Source: Pohlia nutans (lineage: Eukaryota; Streptophyta; Bryopsida; Bryales; Mniaceae). From it: a stretch of DNA of 64,000 nt. The notes beneath the pieces were generated by a model. That model searched no databases and was not told the origin of the DNA. It saw nothing but the letters and a program-made list of their open reading frames with translations. Of the stretch, positions 9,589 through 19,918 are shown piece after piece. The DNA is taken from NCBI GenBank assembly GCA_022496805.1, contig CM040085.1, forward strand, positions 31,153,811 through 31,217,810, in the 5' to 3' direction. How positions within the stretch are numbered: the stretch's first letter is position 1; every line of letters begins with the position of its first letter. The translations under genes and the position numbers were made by a program.

Positions 9589-12500
9589 TTAGTAATCTGT
9601 TGGTAGTGGTTGGTTATTTTCTATTTTTCTTTTATGTAGAATAATTGATCCGGCATGATGTATAGCAATGGTGTTTATTTCTTTGAATGTGTGTTTAATG
9701 GTAGTTTCTGGTAATTTAAATTTTGTTTCAAGGAGTTTCATCGAGGGGATATGTGTTGTGCCTCTAGCTCCTGCCGTGATGACTATGAGTGGGTCAACTT
9801 TCCATCCTAAATTAATAATGTTGTTAATAAGTGGTTGGTATTTCTGATTTTTGATATCTATTGTTGTTTGTGGGAATCTGTCATTACAGTATGTAAATTC
9901 AATAAATTGAATTGTGAGGTTGTTTGATGGATGAGATGGTGGGTCATTTTTGTATGGAAGTCCTTTTACGCAAAGGATGTCTGGTTTGAATCTAGCGTTG
10001 CAATGGCATCTTTGTTGTTCACATGAGCATGGTAGTAGCCATGGGGGTACTGTGTTTTCTTGGGGGTTGTTGTTGAATGTTCCTGCGTTCATGAGGGTGT
10101 AACATCTAGATTTTTGTGATGAAAGGATTAATTTCCTTATTTCCCAAACTGCTTTGTTGTGTCTTTTGACTCTAATGGCGTGAATATGGTGGTGACTGCA
10201 TTTTAGGAGTACGTGTAGCCATGTGTCTGCATTTGCAGAGTTACAGATAGAACATGTTATTGAGGGGAATCTTTCTCTACCGAAAAATAGTTGTTTTCTA
10301 GCATTACCCATATATTGGCCGGTACGAAGTTTTAATATAATTGTTTTTTGTGAGTTGGTGATTGTAGGATTGGACCAAAATGTATTTGATAGTTCTTTAT
10401 CGATGTTTGGGTTCATGGTCCATTTGCAAATGTTGGGAAATTTGATTGCCATTTCTTCAAGGTTATTTTCTTGGTCATATTTGGTTAGATATGTTTGGAG
10501 ACATCTGACGGGGCCTTTATCTGGTCGTTTTATAGGTCCTGGCCAAATATCTTTTTGAAAATAGAATGGTGTTGTATGTGCAAATTCATATGAACTTGTG
10601 GCTCTGAAGTATTCTTTTCTGGCCCCCAGTTTTGCAAGTTTATCCGCTTGTTCGTTGCCTTCAATGTTGGTATGTGCTTTAACTTTGTGGAATGTGGTGG
10701 GTTGAGTACGAGCTTTTAACATTTCTACCAAGTCTGTTAGTATGGTTTTATCCGCGTGATTGTTGTGTGTGGTTGGATTTTTAATGTGTGTGTTTAGATT
10801 GTATAGGCAGTTGAGGCAATCTGTAAATATATGTGCCGGTTCGTCTGGGTATTTAGTAGTGATTAAACTAAGTGTTCGATGTATAGCCATTATTTCTGCT
10901 CGAAAACATGTTTGTAGGCCTGGTAATCTTTCCGATATTTGCATGTCAGCCTTTGTGGACTTGTATATTCCGTATCCGGCTTTTTCTTTTTTCCAGTGTC
11001 CGTCGGGGGCTTGTTCAGGAGGTATGAAGGATCCATCGGTATAGTAGCTATGTTGTGGTTGGAATTTAGGTGTAGTGTTTGTCACAAAGTTTGGTAGGGG
11101 TGGCGTGTTTAAAGTGGTTGGGTTGGTGGAAGGCGGGTATATGAGTTTGTTCCATTTTTTATTTTTATTGACCGGTGTGTTGTGGTGGGTACGTGGAGCA
11201 TTTTGTATGTGATATTGTGGGATTTGTAGGTTTTCAATTGCTGCTTTAATTGTATTTATTTGGTATGGTGTACTAATGTTGTGATCTTGGTGGTGAATGC
11301 ATAGGACGCGGATTACAAGGGGTTCTGTCTTTGGTTTATGGAGTTCTTGTGGGATTGTTGGTTCTTCGTATGTGATGGAGTCTGCGGCGAAGTGGGCAAT
11401 TATATGGGTGTCTGAAAAAGGCCCCATATGTGGGGAGGAATTTTGGTACCAATTTGTATCTGGTATTACCAGTATAGTAATGGTATTTGGGTCGGTTTTG
11501 GCTGCCAATTGTGCCCAGTGAATTGCTTGTTGGGTTGTTTCTTCATTATGTGGGTGGGCGTAGCCTATGCCTTTCCATTTGTATTGGAAGGCGGTACCGA
11601 GTGATCCAAAGACTTTATCTCTTGCAAAGGGAGAGTAAAATTCTGAAATTTGTGTGGAACATGTTATTGGTGAAGAGAAGTATGAGTGGGAGATATTAAA
11701 GGAGGTAGTAATGGAGTCCAAAATACTTGTTGGTAGAGTATGTTGTGCTGCTTTTAGTGGGTCTTTTCTGGGGATTTTATGGTTGTATCTTTGATAGAGC
11801 CATATTACTTCTTTTTCAAATGATTGTGTTTGTGGTACTAGGCCGTGTGAGCTATAAATTGCTTTGTTATATTGTTGCCATAGCCATTTTAGTCTCGTGG
11901 TTGGTATAGTGATAAGGTGTCTACCGGTATCTTCGAATAGGTGGGTTTGTTCATTATTGATTTGTATGGTATCGTAATTGGAAATAATGTCTTTTTCCGG
12001 GTTACATTCTTGTATGTGTATGTGTGTAAGCGGGGTGGATGTGGGAGGAGGGATGAATCTTGTATCTCTGCTCTGTTCAAGAGTGAAGTGTGTGTTAATA
12101 ATTTTTTTATAGTGATTGTGTTGTAGTTTTGTGTAGTATTCTGTTAATAGTTTGATGTTGTGTGCAATGGTTGTTGGGTGGTTGAAAGGAAAGAGTTCTC
12201 TTTGTGGCATCCATTTGTTGTATGTATCGTTGTTTTGAAGAGTCCATTGACATAGGTATGTGTTATATTTTTTTGTTATTTTATATTTATCTTTTGAGGT
12301 ATTTGTTTTGTGGTTTAATATTATGTCAATGGGAAATCTTAGGGGGTTGTTTTTAATGTTAGGGGGTGGGTTTGGGTGAAGATGTTGTTGTGGGGCTGGG
12401 GTTTGAGGTGGGTTAGCTGGTGCTCTTGGTAATATGTTTTGGTTATTTGAGATGAATCTTGGTTTAAGCGTACGGGCGGGTGGGTGTCTTGCGCATGGGT

Positions 12501-13944
12501 TTGGGCAATCTGGTGTGCAACTTGGGTAGCAGAACAATTGTTCAGCTATTTGAAGTGCGCTTTTTTCTAGTTTGGTTGGTGTTTTGTAGTATGTTTTAAA
12601 GTTTTCTGGCGTCATAAGGGTTGTTCCGTTGGAAAGGGTGATGTGTTTTATTTCGTATATGTTATGGATTAATAATTTGTGTAAAAGTTTGAGTGAAAGT
12701 TCGGGGTCGAGAAGTGGAAGTTCATTTGTTGATTGTGCTCGCCATTCTCGTTCCAATTCTGTCATATGTAGTAGGAAATTTTCATTTGTACTTTTGAGGT
12801 GAATTCCTCTAGCATTTTTTAGTAGAAATAATGTACGGATGGTTGGTGAATTAGTGCAATTATATTGTGTGATTCTTGGGATTTCTTCCGCGCCTCCATA
12901 TTTGGCTAATATGTGGTGTATAAGTCCCTTATATATTATACCTAGTCTCCCTTGGTCGTTAAGTGCGTTTCTAAGTTGTTCACCGATGCATCGTAGATAT
13001 GCGTTTTTTAGTGAGAAGGCTTCAAGACCAAAGAGTTCGTGCGGTAATTGGGTTATTACATTTGCTGTGCATTTTGGTAGTCCACATATTGTTTTTTGGA
13101 TTCCTATAATTTTTTTATCTAGTTTTTTGATGGTCGGTAGTGAGTATGGAACTGCATAAAAACTATATGCAATGCCTGCTCTAATGACGGTGTCAACCAT
13201 GCTAATTTTTTGTTTAATTGTGGCGGGGCATTTGGCTAGTTGTTTGCATTGGTCTATTATTTTGTTTGTAGTGATGTGTGTTTGGAGTTTCCATTTTAGT
13301 GATGGTACTAGCTGAATGCCTAAGTATACATAAGGTTCATTTTGATGTAGAACGGGTATTGGTTGATTTCTGTAAGATATGTTATGGTTTTGTATTTGGG
13401 TCTTAAATTTTTCAGGTTTTAGTTTGGATTTGTTGGGGCATCCAGTGATGGCACATTTCTGTACACCCAAGTCCATTCCAGCCCATTCACAGAATTTATC
13501 TAGTTTGTTTAATTGCTTTTGTAGTGATTGGAGATTATTTGTTATAGCTGCTAGGTCATCTGCGTATGCTGCAGAGCTGATGGTTAATTTCGATGTACCA
13601 AATGTGTACCCGTTTTTACCTCTTTGTAACCATCTAAGTAGTGGTTCAAGAAATATCAGAAATAAATATGGGCTTAGTGTATCTCCTTGGATGGTGCCTC
13701 TTTGAATGGGTATTGGTTTTGTTTTGCCGAAGTGTTCACCGGTAAATATGGTGGCAGAGTGTGAGTAAATATTTCCAATTAGTGTTACTGCATCTAATGG
13801 ATATCCAAGGTCTTTCATTATAGCCTGAGATTTATACCACTTATTCCATACAACATGAGGGGGGTGTTTCAAGAATTTCATTAAAATCGAACACTTTTTA
13901 AAAAAGTTACAGCTCTTCAAAGGTGAATGTACCCCAAAAAACAT
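9589..13944 (-). CDS. 5'-truncated LINE polyprotein: RT - RNase H - zinc finger - restriction-like endonuclease
   Basis: A single open frame of 1,451 codons on the minus strand. True element sequence probably starts near 13,860, since the first ~28 residues look like flanking DNA. Visible parts, in residue numbers: the C-terminal half of a non-LTR reverse transcriptase, with the motif 'PIQRGTIQGDTLSPYLF' at 78-94 and the active-site box 'AYADDLAA' at 126-133. A proline-rich linker lies at about 485-530 and a chromodomain-like stretch at about 537-604. A segment at 771-850 has 'FGSLGTAF' and 'ILVIPDTNW'. RNase H spans about 965-1105 with all four acidic residues (D970, E1017, D1042, D1101). 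A Cys-Cys-His-Cys finger sits at 1231-1249. A PD-(D/E)xK-like endonuclease follows (KPD at 1320-1322, E1349, KY 1368-1369). RT motifs 0-3 and any N-terminal endonuclease or ORF1 are missing. The long undamaged frame implies a recent insertion. Antisense frames over it are shadows. Confidence 0.85.
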   Translation of the reverse strand: MFFGVHSPLKSCNFFKKCSILMKFLKHPPHVVWNKWYKSQAIMKDLGYPLDAVTLIGNIYSHSATIFTGEHFGKTKPIPIQRGTIQGDTLSPYLFLIFLEPLLRWLQRGKNGYTFGTSKLTISSAAYADDLAAITNNLQSLQKQLNKLDKFCEWAGMDLGVQKCAITGCPNKSKLKPEKFKTQIQNHNISYRNQPIPVLHQNEPYVYLGIQLVPSLKWKLQTHITTNKIIDQCKQLAKCPATIKQKISMVDTVIRAGIAYSFYAVPYSLPTIKKLDKKIIGIQKTICGLPKCTANVITQLPHELFGLEAFSLKNAYLRCIGEQLRNALNDQGRLGIIYKGLIHHILAKYGGAEEIPRITQYNCTNSPTIRTLFLLKNARGIHLKSTNENFLLHMTELEREWRAQSTNELPLLDPELSLKLLHKLLIHNIYEIKHITLSNGTTLMTPENFKTYYKTPTKLEKSALQIAEQLFCYPSCTPDCPNPCARHPPARTLKPRFISNNQNILPRAPANPPQTPAPQQHLHPNPPPNIKNNPLRFPIDIILNHKTNTSKDKYKITKKYNTYLCQWTLQNNDTYNKWMPQRELFPFNHPTTIAHNIKLLTEYYTKLQHNHYKKIINTHFTLEQSRDTRFIPPPTSTPLTHIHIQECNPEKDIISNYDTIQINNEQTHLFEDTGRHLITIPTTRLKWLWQQYNKAIYSSHGLVPQTQSFEKEVIWLYQRYNHKIPRKDPLKAAQHTLPTSILDSITTSFNISHSYFSSPITCSTQISEFYSPFARDKVFGSLGTAFQYKWKGIGYAHPHNEETTQQAIHWAQLAAKTDPNTITILVIPDTNWYQNSSPHMGPFSDTHIIAHFAADSITYEEPTIPQELHKPKTEPLVIRVLCIHHQDHNISTPYQINTIKAAIENLQIPQYHIQNAPRTHHNTPVNKNKKWNKLIYPPSTNPTTLNTPPLPNFVTNTTPKFQPQHSYYTDGSFIPPEQAPDGHWKKEKAGYGIYKSTKADMQISERLPGLQTCFRAEIMAIHRTLSLITTKYPDEPAHIFTDCLNCLYNLNTHIKNPTTHNNHADKTILTDLVEMLKARTQPTTFHKVKAHTNIEGNEQADKLAKLGARKEYFRATSSYEFAHTTPFYFQKDIWPGPIKRPDKGPVRCLQTYLTKYDQENNLEEMAIKFPNICKWTMNPNIDKELSNTFWSNPTITNSQKTIILKLRTGQYMGNARKQLFFGRERFPSITCSICNSANADTWLHVLLKCSHHHIHAIRVKRHNKAVWEIRKLILSSQKSRCYTLMNAGTFNNNPQENTVPPWLLPCSCEQQRCHCNARFKPDILCVKGLPYKNDPPSHPSNNLTIQFIEFTYCNDRFPQTTIDIKNQKYQPLINNIINLGWKVDPLIVITAGARGTTHIPSMKLLETKFKLPETTIKHTFKEINTIAIHHAGSIILHKRKIENNQPLPTDY

Positions 13945-13984
13945 CCAAAATATGGATGTCGGGGCGATTAGGGGTTAAACATGG

Positions 13985-15270
13985 GATGGGTTAAACATTT
14001 GTGAAATAACAAGCATGCCTATGCGTGCCCAACTGACGACTGATGCCATGCGTATCTAACTGACGTCTAAGAGTGTTTTCGCACTAGGGTGTTATAGTTC
14101 TCAACAAAATAGTTTCTAATTTGTAAAGCAATAACATTAATGACGTAATACAATGAAGAGGGAAATACCAAAAATATTTAAATATAGTATAAATGAAAAT
14201 TTGGAATCTTTTCAAAATATTTTATATTATTTTTGAATATTTGGAATATTCTCATAGACTTCTTGAATATTCATGCTAATGTCATTTAATCCGCTTGCAA
14301 ACCTTGTCAAATGCATAATCCAACCACACTAGAGGCTCCGTTTTAATTAGCCAACCAAGCTTGCAAGAATTTTTTAGGAACTTGCCATTTTAAGGGGCGT
14401 TTAATGTAAAGAAACAAAAATTGCCACCATAAACCTCTAATATCCACTTTGCTCATAAAATATTTTGGAATCTTTTTTGAATACTATACCTCTATATTAT
14501 AGGAATTGAGGAAAATTATTGTCATCACTATATTTTCAATGAAACATATTAATTAAGGCAATAACGTATTTATTCTACAATGCCACCAAATACAATGTGT
14601 TACATTTTGGTCCAAATACTATTTTATATTGTTTTTAAAATTATTAATATACATACAATCCTAGAATACCTTTTCATTATGGTTAAATTTTTGCCAAAAT
14701 ATTAATGTCCATAACCTATAGAAAATGTTTACCGCCACATTTCGCTTCTTATGTGATGTCACACTACACATTTTGGACGCCCTACTATGAAAACACCCCC
14801 AAGACCCAATGCCCATGCTTGTTCAACTGACATTTGACAACTGATGCTATATCATGCATGTCCAACTGACAACTATGCCATGCGTGTCCAATTAACAACA
14901 ACTAATGCCATGCAATGTTTGTGTAACTGATAACAAATGATGTCGTACCATGAATGTCCAATGAATAACAACTAATGTTATGAATGTCATGCATGTTCAA
15001 CTGACAACAACTAAATGCTATGTCATATGTGTCCAATTGACAACAACTGATGTCATGCCATGCATGTTCAACTAACAACAACTAAATGTCATGCGATCCA
15101 TGTCCAACTAACCACAACTAATGCCATGCTATGCGTGTTCAACTAACAACAATTGATGCCATGGCATGCCATGTCATGCGTGCCTAACTCACAACAATTG
15201 AATGATGCCATGCGTGTCCTAGAGCGCGCTACACAAGCATTAAGTGATAGTTCATGCCATGCATGCCTCA
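13985..15270. repeat. Degenerate 'gccatgcgtgtccaactgacaac' array (interrupted)
   Basis: Many copies of 'atgccatgc(g)tgtccaa(c/t)tgacaacaact' lie at 13,985-14,068 and 14,810-15,270, irregular in spacing (about 30-60 bp). The array is interrupted at 14,071-14,800 by a TIR element. The same phrases occur at 7,025-7,165, on the other side of the LINE. Confidence 0.65.
14071..14800. mobile_element. TIR element with 'GGTGTTTTC...CTAGGGCGT' ends
   Basis: The left end reads 'gagtgttttcgcactagggtgt'-like and the right end reverse-complements to 'gggggtgttttcatagtagg'. The interior is AT-rich and includes repeated 'ttggaatattcc'-type palindromes. Similar termini recur near 21,715, 23,300 and 38,170. 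No transposase is visible. I could not define a clean target duplication. Confidence 0.5.
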
Positions 15271-16370
15271 CAATTGATGCCGTGTTTGTTGCATGTACAA
15301 GTTACGAGTTTTAATTTGGAATAGAAAATATGTCAGTATGGGCGCTTACTATTGGAACAAAGGGAATAGGCCTATAGATTTGAAACTCATCCGTTTATAC
15401 TTGTATATTCCTCTTCTAGATTCAAATTCAATTCAATAAATAGAATTTAAGCTGCGAGTCTTGGTGATCACCCTTTGTGACAAACAAATACTAGTCTTAC
15501 TTTTGTTCTTCATAACCATAGGTATGAATTTTAGTGTGGCATGGTGTCAATTACAAGTCATGTGGCTAAATGTATGTCACCCTTGAGATTAACATGTTTT
15601 GATTCCATATTATATTTATTATCAATTTAGTTCTTTCTTTTATCTTGTACTTTCTTTTGTGTAATGATTTTTTAATTTATTTTTAAATATTATTCACAAA
15701 TTTTCAACTCAATTCTCAAACATGATATGAAATGAAACAAGGTTTGGATTACAGAAATAAGTTTTTTTTTAAGTTTGAAAGATGAACTTTCACTTTTGTA
15801 AAAAATGAAAAAAAGACTTATTCTTAAAGTTTAACCTCTACAATCTTGCAATTTGTGAAGCTTTACACTTTAAAATTGTAGAAAGACATGCGTCAATAAG
15901 TCATGTAAGAATCTTAAGGTTGAATTTTACTAAAACAATTTACATATGTCTTTTTTAGCATTGTTTAAAAGACGATTTTTAGAGTCAATTTTTGACCATT
16001 TAACAAATTAAGGGATTAGGCTGCCTGCATTGGCTATAATTATTTTTAAAGACTGACTCATAAATTTCTCAATACTTATTGAATTCATGGGAAACAAAAT
16101 TTTGCATGTAGAACATGACAATTAAGAACTACACCAAAAAAAATCATTCAAAAATTGAAAAAATTTAAGTTTCATTAGGCATGTCCAAAATCTCTACAAT
16201 TTATTTTGGCTGAGATAAGCTTTAGAAATTAATACCATTTATTATTAGAAAATGACACAAACTAGCTTTTTTGGATTGTTTTTATAAAGTTAAAAAGAAC
16301 AATGAATTTGCAACAGATGAACAAGGAGAAGTGTGAACCACTTTGTAATAATTCATCATTAGCATCATTG
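15271..16370. other. AT-rich intergenic DNA, no gene seen
   Basis: Low-complexity A/T-rich sequence without a supported open frame, RNA gene or clear repeat boundary. Confidence 0.35.
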
Positions 16371-16372
16371 TA

Positions 16373-17458
16373 CAGTGCCCCTAAGAAAAGATTGTCGCCC
16401 TTTTGTACCACCACTCACAAAATTGCATGTACAGTGATACGAAGCCGACTTCTTTAAAAATACTCAATCAAGCCCTCAAAGAGACAACATTTTGATCAAT
16501 CATATGAAGTTTTAATTCCAAAATTAGAATGTTGAATTTTGGTGAATTTATAATGAGTTTATAGAGTTCAAACTTAGAAACTCATTTTAAAATCATCATT
16601 GATAGATTTTAAACCTGTAACTGGATGCGTGCATAGATAATCTAAAATTAAACATTTGTCCATTTAGAAGAAAGTTCCAAAAAAATATACGTTTTCATAT
16701 AAATCTAATGAAAAAAATGATCGTCGCCTACTACATTTGACTAATAAAAAATCTACAATTGTTGCATGTAAAGTGATACCAAATTGTTTTTCCTAAAATA
16801 TTCAATCAAGGCTTTAGGAAGAAACATTTTGATCAATCATACAAATTTATACTTTCTAAAAAAAGAAGGTTGATTTTTGGTGAACTTTTAAAGAGTTTTT
16901 TGGTGTTTGATCTTAGAAAATCATTTAAAAATCATCACTAATATATTTTGAACATCTAATCAAACACATGTATAAATGACTTAGAAATAAACATCTTTGT
17001 GGTAAAAACGTTAAAAAAAAAGTTGTAGAAGATATATATAAATCTAGTAAACTAAAGAGTGATTTTTACTACATATGACTACTCAAAATTCTACAACAAC
17101 AATCATATTTAAAATTCCAAAAATTCCAAATAAATCCAATTTTTTAATAGAAAAAAAATCACAATAAAATTTCTCATAGTAAAAGAAATCATTAGAATAT
17201 TCTTTTTGGAAAATATAGTGAGTGAAAGTGCTATAGAATATAGTATAGATCTTGACCCACAAGGCTTGTGAATACAATAGAATGTACAATATTTATAGTT
17301 ATTTTAATTTAAAATAGAATATAAACTAGAGTTGATAAGAGCACTTATGAAAATTCCTATCAAAAGATCTTGAATGATCATGAAGATATGTTGTTTTGTT
17401 TTACTACAAAATTTATGGATTTAGTAGAGAGGCGACAATGTTTTCTTAGGGGCATTGT
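16373..17458. mobile_element. TIR element, about 1.09 kb, with an internal direct repeat
   Basis: The left end 'tgcccctaagaaaagattg' and the right end, reverse complemented as 'tgcccctaagaaaacattg', are inverted repeats that both continue into 'tcgcc'. Inside, a block of about 200 bp is present twice: 'gcatgtacagtgatac...ttttgatcaatcat' near 16,424-16,503 and again near 16,762-16,841. There is no coding capacity. The superfamily is undetermined. Confidence 0.55.
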
Positions 17459-17754
17459 AATGTACATTTAGTCTCATGAATAAACTAAATGATACTCAAA
17501 ACTTCTAGGCGTTAATTCTTGACTTTGGACCAAAGTTTTGCATTGATAAAAGATAAGATAAAAATTACTTTAATGGATATTATTGCAAAGTGAACAACTA
17601 GAAAATGAAGTTGATAAACCTTCCACAACTCCAATGTCAGTTCTACGAGTATGCAAACATAACAACAAACATGTTGTACCCTTATAGCAGCTTTACTTTT
17701 AAATAATTCTTAAAATAGATGTTGAGTACTTCGGAAGATTATTTTGAAAAAATC

Positions 17755-18350
17755 ATGTCAAATTTCACTTTACAAAAAATCTACTATTTCATGGTGAATT
17801 TTTCATTTATTTTTCATGTTTTTATGTAAAAATTGAGTAAAGAGTGTTGGTAATGAAATTTTAAAATTAGATTGCACATATACATAGGAAACATCAATGT
17901 GCACATTACCTTTTCAAGAGAGATTATGAAAAGATTGTGGAATTCATCTTATAGACAATTCAATTTTATAGTAGTGTGGCCGCACAAATTTTGAAAAATA
18001 GGTATTTTTGAATTGTAATTGAAATTTGGAAAACTAACTGCACCATCGTATTCAAAAATAGAAAACTAGTCATAGCATAATGATCATTTTCCACAATCCA
18101 ATTGAAAATCATAAACATTTATTTTACAAGATTTGAGTGTCAACATCACATTCATTGTAGAATGAATTCCACAACTTTTTTGATATGTCTCCTAAAAAGA
18201 TGATGTGCGCATTGAAGTTTTCTATATATGGATGTGCAATCAAATTTTAAAAATTCATCACCAACACCCTTTAATCAATTATTGCAAAAAAATATGAAAA
18301 AAACTAACTATAGATAGAGTTTATGTTTTCAAAAAGTGAAATTTGAAATG
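17755..18350. repeat. Large foldback (inverted repeat arms of about 250 bp)
   Basis: Phrases in the left arm reappear in reverse complement in the right arm. Examples are 'aatttcacttt' with 'aaagtgaaattt', 'agagtgttggtaatgaa' with 'ttcatcaccaacaccct', and 'gattgcacatatac' with 'tatatggatgtgcaatc'. The arms are imperfect, with a spacer of about 100 bp. It may be a non-autonomous foldback transposon. Confidence 0.55.
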
Positions 18351-18540
18351 ATTGATTGAAACAACATATGAATGCATCGTTGATTATAAAACGTAAAAGA
18401 TTATTGTTTTGAGAGCAAATAGACATTTTTCGAATTGGTAAATAACAATGTACGTATCTTTATTATCGGTAATGTACAAGAAACACTTTACAAAAGGGAC
18501 CGAACCAAGGCATATCAAAAATGTTATGTTTGGTGAACGA

Positions 18541-18845
18541 GGGGCAGTTCACACTATGCTCGAAGGTCGAGAGTTCATCAAATTCTACCAATTAGGTTGC
18601 AAGAAAGCTGAAAATTGACCTCTCATGCTTCACACTAAAGGCCAAAGTCCAAAGGCCGTCACCCTCCAAAGTGCTTACATGGCAACACTTTTTGTGAGTT
18701 TTGGTGCCAATGCGACTGACTCTTGAGGGAAAGAATTGGGTCAACAGAGAATGAAAACCCAATCCTCGGTCAAGAGGCCGTCGATTCTTTTGAATTTGTA
18801 TATTTTAGTATATACTTTTTCAGCCCAAGACTTTGGACTCTGGAC
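18541..18845. mobile_element. Degenerate copy of the 36,986-37,345 MITE
   Basis: It shares 'cagttcacactatgc', 'aggccaaagtccaaaggccg' and 'gcttacatggcaacactttt' with the element at 36,986-37,345, in the same order. The ends are eroded and no target duplication is left. Confidence 0.6.
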
Positions 18846-19157
18846 ATGAATTGGACTGACTGTGAACCGGCACTGAGTGTCAATCATGAGACCGTGTTAC
18901 TGTGCAAAATTCGCATCACTGGGAGGTGATTTTGTGAAGAACCACATTCTCAGAAAATGCTCATCAAATATGGTGAGTTTCTCAGAAGCTTGCGTGAAGA
19001 AAAACATGCGTTGCATTCTGAATCTTCTACAGAGCCAGACTACGGTAACTACACACCCGGCCCGAGAGTATATCGTAGGACGAATCGTATAATACGACAC
19101 AAAGACATACATATACGGAAGCAGCTTCCAGAATTGGTGGGTCAAGATAGACAGATA

Positions 19158-19300
19158 GAAACTCTGGTCCTCTTTCGAAGGCCGGCGTGAATAAAATGTC
19201 CGTTCGTAATGTCAATGACTCAGTGCCCACCGGACAAAGGGCCATTGGAACAAAACTACTCTTCCTCCCGGGAATGGACACTATAGTAACAGTAACACAA
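19158..19300 (-). mobile_element. LINE 3'-end fragment (same family as 9,104-9,240)
   Basis: About 145 bp match the LINE 3' terminus at 9,104-9,240, with 'ggccggcgtgaataaa' and 'tgcccaccggacaaagg'. It ends in a 'ctatctgtctatc' tract on the minus strand. No coding part remains, so it is either a severely 5'-truncated LINE copy or a SINE borrowing the LINE tail. Confidence 0.6.
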
Positions 19301-19669
19301 TAAAAGTAACAATGCACTGATAGTTGGGTATTTGTTTGGATATAAAGCTGGTGGGTCAACTGGTGGCTAGCGTCCAGAAACTGGATCACGAACAAATTCA
19401 AAGCCTTGCAACTTTCTTATACAACCTCGGATGACTTTCATCCAAGTCACCTTTGTAAGCCTATTAAATTCTCTACCAATTACAATAAATCTCTTGTGAT
19501 GGGGACTTGTTAATAATATTGAAGAGGCCTCCAACTACAAGTATGTCAAATTTGTTGGGTAGATTTTATGCTTGCAATGGTCCTCTCATGTACATCTAAG
19601 CCATGATAATATCTACTTTTGAGGCTAGCATGTATTTCTGTTTAAAAGGTTAATACGTTTAGGGGTTAA

Positions 19670-19914
19670 CCTCTAAAGGACCAAGGATTCATGGTTTTGA
19701 AATGGAAAATTCAATACGATCATATTGTGAAAAATATAATTCAAATACGACCAAATTATATATATCACCAAAATCAGTGAAGAACATCGTATATGTTGGT
19801 TAGAAAACAGAAAACATATATATATATATATATATATAAAGAATTCCACATGCCACCTATTCAAAAACGCTAAAATGAAATGTGGTCCAATTTGGGCTTC
19901 TTGGTCCTTTAGGG
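19670..19914. mobile_element. TTAA-flanked MITE, 245 bp (family D)
   Basis: TTAA at 19,666-19,669 and 19,915-19,918. Inverted ends are 'cctctaaaggaccaag' and 'ccctaaaggaccaag' (reverse complement). It contains a TA microsatellite at about 19,819-19,839. It abuts the next element with a shared TTAA. Relatives are at 20,817-21,049 and 40,991-41,175. Confidence 0.75.
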
Positions 19915-19918
19915 TTAA

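Larger units (their letters stand above)
8411..13974. mobile_element. TTAA-flanked element split by the LINE
   Basis: TTAA at 8,407-8,410 is followed by 'cccctaagcgtcc'. The far end reads 'ggggcgattagggg' followed by TTAA at 13,975-13,978, so the ends form an inverted repeat of the same type as other TTAA elements in the window. The LINE occupies roughly 9,096-13,866. That leaves about 690 bp of host element on the left and about 110 bp on the right. The simplest reading is that the LINE inserted into an older TTAA element. Confidence 0.5.

Noticed and set aside
10223..13705. Several 60-110 codon plus-strand frames opposite the LINE
   Set aside because: They are antisense shadows of the long LINE coding frame.
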